Assembly (NCBI RefSeq): GCF_016756395.1
Contig: NZ_AP018365.1
Location: forward strand, 1,302,001 to 1,366,000
From: Streptomyces sp. SN-593
GTDB lineage: Bacteria > Actinomycetota > Actinomycetes > Streptomycetales > Streptomycetaceae
Reading direction: 5' to 3'
DNA length: 64,000 bases
The notes beneath the pieces are model-generated. The model worked only from the letters and a program-made list of their open reading frames with translations. It did no database searches and was not told the origin of the DNA. Position numbers and translations under genes: made by a program. Shown here in pieces: positions 25,074-33,107 of the stretch (the first letter of the stretch is position 1; the number at the start of each line of letters is the position of its first letter).

Positions 25074-26702
25074 ATGTCGGCAACGGCTTCTCCTGCCTCG
25101 TCGCAGCCTTCTGCAGCGCTGAGCAGTGCTCGGAACACCAGGGTGACGATCCTGCTGGCCTGTATCGGCGTGTTCGCCTCCTACCTGCCCGTCGTCGGCG
25201 TCTCGGTGGCGCTGCCGGTGATCCAGCAGGCGCTCGACGCCTCCACCGCCGAACTCCAGTGGGTCACCGACGCGTTCATCCTGCCGACCGCGGCGCTCCT
25301 GCTGACCTGCGGCGTCCTCGGCGAGCGGTACGGGCGCAAGAAGGTCTACCTGGCCGGCCTGGCCGTCTTCTGCGCCGGCTCCCTGCTGTGTCTGAGCGCG
25401 CAGGACGTCGTCCTGGTCTGCGCCGGGCAGGCGCTCGCCGGGGTGGGCACCGCGGCCCTGCTGCCGTCCACACTGGCGCTGATCGGCCACGTCTGCCCCG
25501 ACCACCGCGTGCGGGCCCGGGCCATCGCGCTGTGGACCGCCTCCCTGGGCCTGGGGCTGACCCTCGGGCCGATCATCAACGGCGTGATCGTGGAGCACCT
25601 GAGCTGGCGCTGGATCTTCCTGCCCGCCCTGGTCATCGGCGCCGTCGTCGTGGTCGTGGGCGCCTTCCTCCTCGACGAGACGAAGGCCAAGCGGGCGCCG
25701 CACCTGGACGTGCCGGGGCAGGTCCTGGCCGTCGTCACCATCACCGCGCTGGTGTACGCCGTGATCGAGGGCGGCAGCGGCGACTGGTCGGCCGCCAAGG
25801 TCGTCGCCGCCTTCGCCGTGGCCGCCGCCGCGCTCGTCGCGTTCGTCACGATGGAGCTGCACTCGTCCGGCCCGATGCTGGACATGCGCCTGTTCGGCTC
25901 CCGCGTCTTCTCCGGCGCCGCGTTCGTCATGGGGATCACCCTCTTCGCGCAGGTCGGCCTGGTCTTCGCGCTGAGCGAGTACTTCGGGCTGGTCCACCAC
26001 GCCTCGACCCTCGACATCGGGATACGGCTGCTGGCCCTCAACGGCATCACCGTGGTCCTCGGCCCGTTCGTCGGACGCCTGATGAACCGGACCGGTCCCG
26101 GGCCGGTCCTGGTCGCCGGGCTCGTCTTCGGCGGCGTCGGCGCGCTGTGCGTGTGCTCCTTCCACGCCTCGACCGGCACCGCGAACGCCGCCCTGCTGAT
26201 CGCGGTCCTGGGCATCGGCATCGCCCTGGCGCTGGCGCCGATCACCACGATCGCCATGAACAGCGTCCCCCGCGACCTCGCCGGCACCGCGGGCGCCGCG
26301 AACAGCGCGCTACGGCAGATCGGCAGCGCGCTCGGCCCGGCGGTCTTCGGCGCGATCCTCACCGACCGCACCGTCGCGGCACTGCCGGGGCACCTCGCCT
26401 CCTCCGGGCTCGGCCCGGCCGACCAGGGCAAGGTCGGCGGGCTGGTCTCGAACGTCGGCATCCAGGCGGGAGCGTTCCTGCGGCTGGACACCCCGGCGGC
26501 GACCGGGCGGGCGATGTCTGCCTACGGCGCGAGCTTCACCGACGCGCTGCACGTGTGCGCGCTGGTCAGCGGGATCGGGATGCTGGTCGCCGCGGGCGTC
26601 GCCGCCGTGGTGATCGGCTTCCGCAACCACGCGCCGCAGGACGCGGCGCGCCCCGCCCCGGCGCAGCCGACGGTGCCGGTCGCCGCGGCCGACCACGGCT
26701 GA
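25074..26702 (+). CDS. MFS drug exporter, DHA2 (14-TM) family
   Basis: 542 aa from ATG 25074 (GAGGTG upstream). About 14 hydrophobic segments. It carries the QWVTDAFILPTAAL entry, motif A GERYGRKKVYLAG, motif C region ASLGLGLTLGPIINGVI, SWRWIFLPAL, and the late MNSVPRDLAGTAGAANSALRQIGSALGPAVFGAIL block typical of DHA2 proteins. It exports hydrophobic or antibiotic-like compounds using the proton gradient. The TetR-like operator upstream has no TetR gene nearby. A strong terminator follows. Confidence 0.93.
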   Translation: MSATASPASSQPSAALSSARNTRVTILLACIGVFASYLPVVGVSVALPVIQQALDASTAELQWVTDAFILPTAALLLTCGVLGERYGRKKVYLAGLAVFCAGSLLCLSAQDVVLVCAGQALAGVGTAALLPSTLALIGHVCPDHRVRARAIALWTASLGLGLTLGPIINGVIVEHLSWRWIFLPALVIGAVVVVVGAFLLDETKAKRAPHLDVPGQVLAVVTITALVYAVIEGGSGDWSAAKVVAAFAVAAAALVAFVTMELHSSGPMLDMRLFGSRVFSGAAFVMGITLFAQVGLVFALSEYFGLVHHASTLDIGIRLLALNGITVVLGPFVGRLMNRTGPGPVLVAGLVFGGVGALCVCSFHASTGTANAALLIAVLGIGIALALAPITTIAMNSVPRDLAGTAGAANSALRQIGSALGPAVFGAILTDRTVAALPGHLASSGLGPADQGKVGGLVSNVGIQAGAFLRLDTPAATGRAMSAYGASFTDALHVCALVSGIGMLVAAGVAAVVIGFRNHAPQDAARPAPAQPTVPVAAADHG

Positions 26703-26731
26703 CCTTCCCCCGACGGCCACGCCCCCTCCAG

Positions 26732-26765
26732 GCCGCCCCACGTCCCACCGGACGTGGGGCGGCCT
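26732..26765. terminator. 15-bp perfect stem-loop after the MFS gene
   Basis: GGCCGCCCCACGTCC (26732-26746), loop CACC, exact complement (26751-26765), 30 nt past the stop. Confidence 0.82.
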
Positions 26766-26989
26766 CGGCGCGGGCCGGCGGATGTGGCCGGACGCCCCGG
26801 CCACGGTCCGCTCGACCGACGGCCCCGGCACCACCCGCCCGAGCTGCCTCGGCGTGGATCGGCGGGAGCGGCCGTACGGTCGGCAGGACCGGCGTACGCC
26901 CCGCCCATGGCCGCCGCGCCGGTCCCGGACCCGTCACGCGGCCGCGCGGGGCCGTGCGCGCCGCCCGCGCGACGGAGGACGGCAGCCGC

Positions 26990-27922
26990 TCAGACCGAGG
27001 CGCGGACCACGACCCGCGCGGGCGGCGGGAGCAGCCCGCTCGTGTCGAGCCGCAGGGCGAGGCGGGCGCTGAGCCGGCCGTGCGCCTCGGCGTCGATCGC
27101 GATGGTGGTCAGCCCGGGAGTGGTGAACGCGCCGTAGCCGTTGTCGTCGAAGCCGATGACCGCGACGTCCTCGGGGACCCGTCGGCCGAGGTCGCGCAGG
27201 GCCGCCAGCACGCGCAGCGCCACGTCGTCGTTGAACGCGGCGATCGCGGTGACCTCCGGCCGGCGGTCGAGGTGGGCCGCGACCGCCTCGGCGCAGGCGG
27301 CCGGCTCCTGCGGGGCGGCGAAGGAGTCGGGGACCGGGATGCCCAGGTCCCGGGCGGCCTGCCCGGTGAACTTCAGGCGGGTCGCGGCGAGCGGCGAGCC
27401 GCCCTCCGGGACGGCGAGGGCGATCCGGGTGTGGCCGTGCTCCACCAGGTGCCGCACCTGGAGCGCGGAGTGGGCGGCGAGGCCGTCCCGCCAGCCGCCG
27501 CCGGCGTCCTCCAGCTCGTGGCCGGTCAGGTAGGTCTCGCCGAACGCGATGACCGCCCGGGGCGCGATGACGTCCAGTAGCTGCTGGGTGGTCTGCGGGG
27601 TGTGGTGCCCGTAGCGGACGAGCAGGACGTAGGCGTGGGCGCGCAGTTCCGCGTCGAGGCCGTGGACGTAGCTGTGCGAGTAGTGGCCCTCCAGCCCCTC
27701 GTCGATGGTGAGGACGACCGTGCGCGAGGTGCCCTCGCGCAGCGCCCGGGCGACGCCGTGCGGCACGTAGCCCAGCTCGCGGGCGGCCTGCTTGACCCGC
27801 TCGCGGGTGGCCGCCGAGATCCGCTGCTCGTGGTCGTCGTTGAGGACGAAGCTGACGGTGGCGCGGGACACCCCGGTGGCCGCCGCCACGTCGTTCAGCG
27901 TCACTCTTCGGGAAGTGCCCAT
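26990..27922 (-). CDS. LacI family transcriptional regulator
   Basis: 310 aa from ATG 27922 (AGGGG upstream). The HTH and hinge at residues about 5-60 read VTLNDVAAATGVSRATVSFVLN...ATRERVKQAARELGYVPHGVARALREG. The rest is a periplasmic-binding-like sensor (GFDDNGYGAFTTPGLTTIAIDAEAHGRL). It is divergent from the methyl-transfer operon at 29692, and three CG-centred LacI-type operators lie between. It therefore probably represses that operon and itself until a pathway compound binds. The later IS110 insertion now separates the operators from the operon. Confidence 0.93.
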   Translation of the reverse strand: MGTSRRVTLNDVAAATGVSRATVSFVLNDDHEQRISAATRERVKQAARELGYVPHGVARALREGTSRTVVLTIDEGLEGHYSHSYVHGLDAELRAHAYVLLVRYGHHTPQTTQQLLDVIAPRAVIAFGETYLTGHELEDAGGGWRDGLAAHSALQVRHLVEHGHTRIALAVPEGGSPLAATRLKFTGQAARDLGIPVPDSFAAPQEPAACAEAVAAHLDRRPEVTAIAAFNDDVALRVLAALRDLGRRVPEDVAVIGFDDNGYGAFTTPGLTTIAIDAEAHGRLSARLALRLDTSGLLPPPARVVVRASV

Positions 27923-28075
27923 CGCCCCTGCTCTGCCGCGGCCGGCGTCCGCTCCCGGCGGGACGGCGCCCGCCCATTCTAGTGCGGCGACCGGGAACGC
28001 CCGCCGGGAAGCGGCGCCCCCGGCGGGGGTACCGCACCTGCCCCGCGGGGGTCGGACAGAAAGTGGAGCCGAAGG

Positions 28076-28091
28076 GCTAGAACGATTTAGC
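28076..28091. promoter_or_regulatory. LacI-type operator O1
   Basis: GCTAGAACGATTTAGC, 6 of 8 symmetric positions, with central CG. Confidence 0.6.
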
Positions 28092-28110
28092 AAGCGGCGG
28101 TAACCTGCCT

Positions 28111-28126
28111 GGCATATCGATTTAGC
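28111..28126. promoter_or_regulatory. LacI-type operator O2
   Basis: GGCATATCGATTTAGC; its right half is identical to O1. Its centre is 35 nt from that of O1. Confidence 0.55.
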
Positions 28127-28199
28127 ACGCCGCCGTCGGGACCGGCGGCCCGTCCTCGGCGCGGGCTCCCCCACGTCCGCGACCAGGTTCTCCGTCTCC

Positions 28200-28215
28200 G
28201 CTAGATCGATCTAGC
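28200..28215. promoter_or_regulatory. LacI-type operator O3 (perfect)
   Basis: GCTAGATCGATCTAGC, a perfect 16-bp palindrome with central CG, 89 nt from the O2 centre and about 35 nt before the AGGAAGGAA ribosome site. Confidence 0.7.
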
Positions 28216-28274
28216 ACTCCGGGCCCGGCGCCGCCGAGGCGCCCCGCCCCCAGGAAGGAATCTCAATGACGAAG

Positions 28275-29480
28275 TCAAGCCGCTTGTGTGACCGGTGGGG
28301 CGGAGGTGAACGGCTTTCCGTCACGCAGCATCGCCCACAGCACGTCGACTCGGCGGCGGGCGAGCGAGAGCAGGGCCTGAGTGTGCAGCAGCCCCTCGCC
28401 TCGCTTCCTGAGGTAGTAGTCCCGGGACGGGCCCGGCCGCATCATCGCGGACTGGGCAGCCATGTAGAACACCCGGCGCAGGCGCCGGCTGTAGCGTTTG
28501 GGCCGGTGGTAGTTGCCGGTGCGGCGGCCGGAGTCCCGTGCGACCGGGGCGAGGCCGGCGTGCGAGGCGAGGCTGCCGGCGTCGCGGTAGCCGGACAGGT
28601 CGCCGACGATGGCGATGAACTCGGCGCCCAGGATGGGCCCCATGCCGGGCATGGACTCTATGATCTCGGCGCGGTCGTCGGTGTGGAAGGTCTCACGGAT
28701 CTCCCGGTCGTTGTCCTTGATCCGCTCGTCCAGGGCCAGGAGCTGGTGGGCGAGGTCGCAGACCAGCTTCGCCGACCGTTTCTCGCCGGGCAGTGCGATC
28801 TGCTGGGACTGGGCGGCCTCGACCGCCTTGGCGGCGACGTCGGCGGCGCTGCGGATCTTGCGGCGTTCGAGCCAGGTCGTCAGACGCTTGACGCCGATGC
28901 GGCGCAGGGCAGCCGGGGTCTGGTACTCGGTCAGCATGACGACCGGGCCTTTGGCCGCGGAGTAGTCGAAGGCCCGCTCCAGGGCCGGGCAGATGCCCAC
29001 CAGCAGATCGCGAAGCCGGTTGATCAGCCGAACGCGGTCGGCGATCAGGTCGGTCCGGTAGTTCGTCAGCACCCTCAGGCTGGTGACCAGCTCAGGAGGC
29101 GTGTCCAAAACGGCGAAGCCCTTCGGGCGCATGCGTGCCTGATCGGCGATGACCCGCGCGTCCTTGGCGTCGGTCTTCCCCTCGCCCTTGTACGCGCCGG
29201 TCATCCGGTTGACCGTGCGGCCCGGCACGTAGACCACGCTCTGTCCGTGGGCGACCAGCAAGGCCAGCAGGAGCGTGGAAGCTCGGCCGGAGATGTCCAC
29301 CGCCCAGCGGATCTCGTCGGCCCGCTCTCGGGCGGTCTCGATGAGAGCGAGGATCTGGGCCTCGTCGTTGATCACCTTCGTCGAGAACAGCGTCTCGCCG
29401 TCTGCGTCCAGGGCCACCGCCCAGTGGTGCCCCTTGCCCGCGTCGATGCCGACCCATATCCGGCCCTGTCGAGTGCTCAA
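28275..29480 (-). CDS. IS110/IS116/IS902-type transposase
   Basis: TTG 29480 (401 aa) is chosen because GGAAG lies 7 nt upstream and the protein then starts MSTRQGRIWVGIDAGKGHHW. DEDD half: D in GIDAGKGHHW, an acidic residue in RWAVDISG, and GKTDAKDARVIADQ. C-terminal half: ESMPGMGPILGAEFIAIVGDLSGY...ASHAGLAPVARDSG, the IS116/IS110/IS902 signature. The gene appears intact. It differs strongly in sequence from the copy A transposase, so the two insertions are independent. Confidence 0.95.
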   Translation of the reverse strand: MSTRQGRIWVGIDAGKGHHWAVALDADGETLFSTKVINDEAQILALIETARERADEIRWAVDISGRASTLLLALLVAHGQSVVYVPGRTVNRMTGAYKGEGKTDAKDARVIADQARMRPKGFAVLDTPPELVTSLRVLTNYRTDLIADRVRLINRLRDLLVGICPALERAFDYSAAKGPVVMLTEYQTPAALRRIGVKRLTTWLERRKIRSAADVAAKAVEAAQSQQIALPGEKRSAKLVCDLAHQLLALDERIKDNDREIRETFHTDDRAEIIESMPGMGPILGAEFIAIVGDLSGYRDAGSLASHAGLAPVARDSGRRTGNYHRPKRYSRRLRRVFYMAAQSAMMRPGPSRDYYLRKRGEGLLHTQALLSLARRRVDVLWAMLRDGKPFTSAPPVTQAA

Positions 29481-29691
29481 CCCGTCGCTTCCATTCCACC
29501 GTGACCAGCACTTCCGTGGCCCGAAGAACACTCCGCCGACAGGTCCCTAACCAGCGATGGCCGCAGTTCTCAATCAGTGGTCGGAGCGTCCCGGAGGACC
29601 GGGCGGCCATTCCTTCGGAGCCATCAACGGCAGAACCCCATCAGCCATACCCGGTCCTCCCGGACCGCCAACCATTCTTAGGGAAGACCCC
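29481..29691 (-). ncRNA. candidate bridge RNA region of IS110 copy B
   Basis: Non-coding end upstream of the recombinase. Two 14-nt arms, 29590-29603 and 29650-29663, are complementary with one mismatch and would form a long-range stem enclosing about 46 nt, as expected of a structured RNA with internal loops. Function is inferred from the known IS110 bridge-RNA arrangement. Confidence 0.4.
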
Positions 29692-31038
29692 ATGACCACT
29701 CCCAGCCTCCAGGACGGCATCGACAAGGCCGGCTCGCCCGTCGGTCTGCTGTGGCAGCCCGGCGCGGACCCGTGGACCCCCGAGGTGGTCGCCCGCGAGT
29801 ACGCCGGCTGGCGCGTGGAGCAGCGCGCCTGGCACGAGGGCGTGGCGCTGCTGAACCTGTCGCACCACATGTACGACATGTGGATCGAGGGCCCTGACGC
29901 CACCCGGGTCCTGGCCGAGTACGGCGCCAACAACTTCGAGAAGTTCGCGGTCGGCCAGGCGAAGCAGTACGTCCCGGTCACCCGGCACGGCCACATCGTC
30001 ACCGACGGCATCCTCGCCCGGGAGGCCGAGAACGCCTACCTCCTCAGCGGCGTCCCCGCCGCCCAGCACTGGGTGCAGTACCACGCGGAGAAGGGCGGCT
30101 ACGACGTCTCCTTCACCACCGACCCCTCCTCGGCCTTCCGCCCCGGCGGCGGGGACCCGAAGCTCTTCCGCTACCAGATCCAGGGACCGCTGGCCCTCGA
30201 CCTGATCGGGAAGGTCTTCGGCGGCCCGATCCCGGAGACGAAGTTCTTCCACTCCACCCCGGTCACGCTGGACGGCCGGTCCTTCAAGGCGCTCCGGCAC
30301 GGCATGGCCGGGCAGGCCGGGTACGAGTTCATCGGCCCCTGGGAGCACGCCGCGTACGTGCACGAGGCGTTCCTGCGGGCCGGCGAACCGCTCGGCCTGG
30401 TCCAGGTCGGCGCCCTGGCCTACACCACCCCGAGCGTGGAGAGCGGCTGGATCCCCTCGCCGGTCCCGGGCGTCTACTCCGACCCGGAGCTGGCGGAGTA
30501 CCGGGCGTGGCTCCCGCTGTTCGGGATCGAGGGCAAGCGGCCGCTGAACGGCAGCTACTTCTCGCCGGACATCGAGGACTACTACGTCTCGCCGTACGAA
30601 CTCGGCTACGGGAAGATGATCCACTTCGGCCACGACTTCCACGGCCGGGACGCGCTGCTGGCGGCCAAGCAGGACGAGAGCCTCCGTACCAAGGTGACGC
30701 TGGTCCTCGACCCCGAGGACGTGCGCCGCGTCCTGGGCGCCGGGGACGACCCCGGGTTCGTGCTCAGCTACGCCCGCAACCGGGTGGAGGGCGCGGACGG
30801 CCTGGTCGGCGTCACCATGCAGACCGCCTCGATCGACCCGGTCGGCACCGTGCTCGCCCAGACGCTGGTCGACCCCGCCCACGCCGCGCCCGGCACCGAG
30901 GTCGCCGTGGTGTGGGGCGAGCACCCGGGCCCGGGCACCGACCCCGGGGCCGACCTGGGGTTCCCGCGCATCCGCGCCACCGTCCAGCCCAGCCCGTACG
31001 ACCGGCACGCGCGCACCGCGTACCGGCACGACGCCTGA
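29692..31038 (+). CDS. tetrahydrofolate-dependent aryl O-demethylase (LigM/DesA-like, GcvT fold)
   Basis: 448 aa from ATG 29692. A GcvT/YgfZ-type aminomethyltransferase fold running the full length, with AREYAGWRVEQRAWHEGVALLNLSHHMYDMWIEGPDA at the start and the folate-domain pattern GQAGYEFIGPWEHAAYVHEAF. It resembles LigM-type vanillate or 3-O-methylgallate demethylases rather than GcvT, and is followed by metF, purU and folD, which fits methyl transfer to tetrahydrofolate. Substrate: a methoxylated aromatic acid, exact one unknown. Its present ribosome site (AGGGAAG, 29680-29686) lies in IS DNA, because the insertion replaced the native leader. Confidence 0.8.
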   Translation: MTTPSLQDGIDKAGSPVGLLWQPGADPWTPEVVAREYAGWRVEQRAWHEGVALLNLSHHMYDMWIEGPDATRVLAEYGANNFEKFAVGQAKQYVPVTRHGHIVTDGILAREAENAYLLSGVPAAQHWVQYHAEKGGYDVSFTTDPSSAFRPGGGDPKLFRYQIQGPLALDLIGKVFGGPIPETKFFHSTPVTLDGRSFKALRHGMAGQAGYEFIGPWEHAAYVHEAFLRAGEPLGLVQVGALAYTTPSVESGWIPSPVPGVYSDPELAEYRAWLPLFGIEGKRPLNGSYFSPDIEDYYVSPYELGYGKMIHFGHDFHGRDALLAAKQDESLRTKVTLVLDPEDVRRVLGAGDDPGFVLSYARNRVEGADGLVGVTMQTASIDPVGTVLAQTLVDPAHAAPGTEVAVVWGEHPGPGTDPGADLGFPRIRATVQPSPYDRHARTAYRHDA

Positions 31039-31062
31039 TCCGCACGGCCCGACAGGAGCACG

Positions 31063-31935
31063 ATGAACCCCCTCAGCACAGCCCCCACGGCGGCCGGCAC
31101 CTCGCTGCTGGAGGACTTCTCCCTGGAGATGACCGGCAAGGACGTGTCCAAGCTGGAGGACGCCGCCGAGCTGATCCCGCCCGGCACCCGGATCAACGTC
31201 ACCTTCCTCGGGAACGAAGACCTGCGGATGCGGCTGGAGGCGGCCCGGGCCGTCAAGCGCCTCGGTTTCCGGCCCGTGCCGCACATCTCCGCGCGGCGGC
31301 TGGGCTCGCGGGCCGACTTCGAGCGGTTCCTCACCGGCCTGCGGGACGACGCCACCGGCGCCGAGGTCTTCGCCGTCGGCGGCGACCCCGCCCGTCCCGA
31401 GGGCCCCTACGCCGACTCGCTGGCGCTGATCGAGTCCGGGCTGCTGCCCGGCCACGGCGTCCGGCACGTCGGCATCAGCGGCTACCCGGAAGGCCATCCG
31501 GCCATCCCCGACGACGTCCTGCGGGCGGCGCTGCGGGACAAGAGCGCGGCGCTGGCCGCCCAGGGGCTCGACGGCGGCGTCATCACCCAGTTCGGCTTCG
31601 ACGTCGACCCGGTGCTGGCCTGGGTCGAGCGGGTGCGGGACGAGGGGATCACGCTGCCGGTGCGCATCGGCGTCCCCGGCCCGGCGGGCGTGCGCCGGCT
31701 GATGGGCTACGCGGCCCGGTTCGGCGTGGGCACCAGCGCCTCCATCGCGAAGAAGTACGGCCTGTCCCTCACCAACCTGATGGGCACCGCCGGCCCGGAC
31801 AGGTTCCTGCACGCCCTCGCCGACGGGTACGACCCGGCCCGGCACGGCGACGTGAAGATCCACTTCTACACGTTCGGCGGCCTGCGGGCCACGTCGGAGT
31901 GGGTCGCCCGATTCAGGAAGGAAGCCCTCGCATGA
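31063..31935 (+). CDS. metF: methylenetetrahydrofolate reductase (MetF family)
   Basis: 290 aa from ATG 31063 (AGGAG upstream). TIM-barrel FAD enzyme of the MetF family: FSLEMTGKDVSKLEDAAELIPPGTRINVTFLGNEDLRMR, the GGDPARPEGPYADSL loop, GISGYPEGHP, and QFGFD. In biosynthesis MetF makes 5-methyl-THF, but beside a LigM-like demethylase it would run in reverse and oxidise 5-methyl-THF to methylene-THF. The stop overlaps the next start (ATGA), so the two are translationally coupled. It is slightly shorter than some homologues; Cys are absent. Confidence 0.88.
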   Translation: MNPLSTAPTAAGTSLLEDFSLEMTGKDVSKLEDAAELIPPGTRINVTFLGNEDLRMRLEAARAVKRLGFRPVPHISARRLGSRADFERFLTGLRDDATGAEVFAVGGDPARPEGPYADSLALIESGLLPGHGVRHVGISGYPEGHPAIPDDVLRAALRDKSAALAAQGLDGGVITQFGFDVDPVLAWVERVRDEGITLPVRIGVPGPAGVRRLMGYAARFGVGTSASIAKKYGLSLTNLMGTAGPDRFLHALADGYDPARHGDVKIHFYTFGGLRATSEWVARFRKEALA

Positions 31936-32840
31936 CCGCCACCCAGACCGCGCCGGCACGCGCCACCCGCGGGAGCGGGACGACCGGGCACCAGGCGTCG
32001 CTGATCGTCCAGGGCGCCGACGCCACCGGCATCGTGGCCGCCGTCGCCTCCGTGCTCAGTCGGCGCGGCGCCAACATCGTCGCGCTGGAGCAGTACTCCG
32101 ACGATCCGGAGGGCGGCGCCTTCTTCCAGCGCACCGTCTTCTCCCTGGAGGGGCTGCGGGCGGCCCTGCCCGCGCTGCGCGCCGACCTCGACGCGGAACT
32201 GGTCGGGAAGCACGGCCTGGCCTACACGCTGCGGGACATGTCGGTGCCCAAACGGGTCGCGGTCTTCGCCTCCAAGTCCGACCACTGCCTGCTCGACCTG
32301 CTCTGGCGCCACCGCCAGGGACAACTCCCCGTCACCCTCGCCATGGTCGTCTCCAACCACCCCGACGTCGCCGACGAGGTCCGCTCCTTCGGCATCCCCT
32401 TCTTCCACGTCCCCTCCGCCGGACCCGACAAGACCGCCGCCGAAACCGAACACCTCCGCCTCCTCAAGGACAACGTCGACTTCGTCGTCCTCGCCCGCTA
32501 CATGCAGATCCTCTCCGCCGACCTCATCACCCGCCTCGACGTCCCCATCATCAACATCCACCACTCCTTCCTCCCCGCCTTCATCGGCGCCGGCCCCTAC
32601 GCCAAAGCCAAGGAACGCGGCGTCAAACTCATCGGCGCCACCGCCCACTACGTCACCGAAGACCTCGACGAAGGCCCCATCATCGAACAGGACGTCGTCC
32701 GCGTCACCCACGCCGACACCACCGCCGACCTCGCCCGCCGCGGCGCCGACGTCGAACGCGCCGTCCTCTCCCGCGCCGTCCTCTGGCACGCCGAGGACCG
32801 CGTCATCCGCAACGGCAACCACACCATCGTCTTCACCTGA
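31932..32840 (+). CDS. purU: formyltetrahydrofolate deformylase
   Basis: 302 aa from ATG 31932. N-terminal ACT domain (ASLIVQGADATGIVAAVASVLSRRGANIVALEQYSD), C-terminal formyltransferase-fold hydrolase with VAVFASKSDHCLLDLLWRHRQGQL, the active-site HHSFLPAFIGAGPYAKA and GATAHYVTEDLDEGPIIEQD. It hydrolyses 10-formyl-THF to formate and free THF, regenerating the methyl acceptor of the demethylase. Codon use changes sharply within the gene: from about 32300 almost every third base is C, unlike the first third. Confidence 0.95.
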   Translation: MTATQTAPARATRGSGTTGHQASLIVQGADATGIVAAVASVLSRRGANIVALEQYSDDPEGGAFFQRTVFSLEGLRAALPALRADLDAELVGKHGLAYTLRDMSVPKRVAVFASKSDHCLLDLLWRHRQGQLPVTLAMVVSNHPDVADEVRSFGIPFFHVPSAGPDKTAAETEHLRLLKDNVDFVVLARYMQILSADLITRLDVPIINIHHSFLPAFIGAGPYAKAKERGVKLIGATAHYVTEDLDEGPIIEQDVVRVTHADTTADLARRGADVERAVLSRAVLWHAEDRVIRNGNHTIVFT

Positions 32841-33107
32841 CACCCCCACCACCAACCACCACCCCTACCCCCGACCACCCCTACCCCCGGCCACCACACC
32901 CGCCCGGAACGGGCGCGGGGCGCCGTCGCACGCGTGCCGCGCGAGCCCCGGGGCGGCGCGGGCGGCGGGCACCCGGTGCGCCCCGGTGCCCACCGCCGCC
33001 CCGGTCCGCGGTGCCGTGCACGAAGCACGTATTCTTGGGCCCGGTACCCCCGCACGCAGTCCTTGCCACCGGGTGAATCGTCCGCCGACAGAAAGCGGTT
33101 CGCCACC

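Larger units (their letters stand above)
27923..28265. other. control region between lacI-type gene and methyl-transfer operon
   Basis: No gene. Contains the three operators listed separately and ends in AGGAAGGAA at about 28251-28260, a good ribosome site 5 nt before an ATG (28266) that is cut off from its gene by the IS element. Confidence 0.7.
28266..29696 (-). mobile_element. IS110-family insertion sequence (copy B) at a start codon
   Basis: A different IS110-family element from copy A. One recombinase (28275-29480) plus about 210 nt of non-coding DNA. The pentamer ATGAC is present at both edges (28266-28270 and 29692-29696), and both copies are start codons: the left has AGGAAGGAA before it and the right reads into the LigM-like gene. 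The simplest view is insertion into ATGAC at the 5' end of that gene, duplicating or sharing the core. Exact ends are inferred. Confidence 0.75.

Noticed and set aside
28266..29504. Plus-strand frame from the stranded ATG at 28266
   Set aside because: It reads through the IS antisense to its transposase; the ATG belongs to the interrupted gene start.
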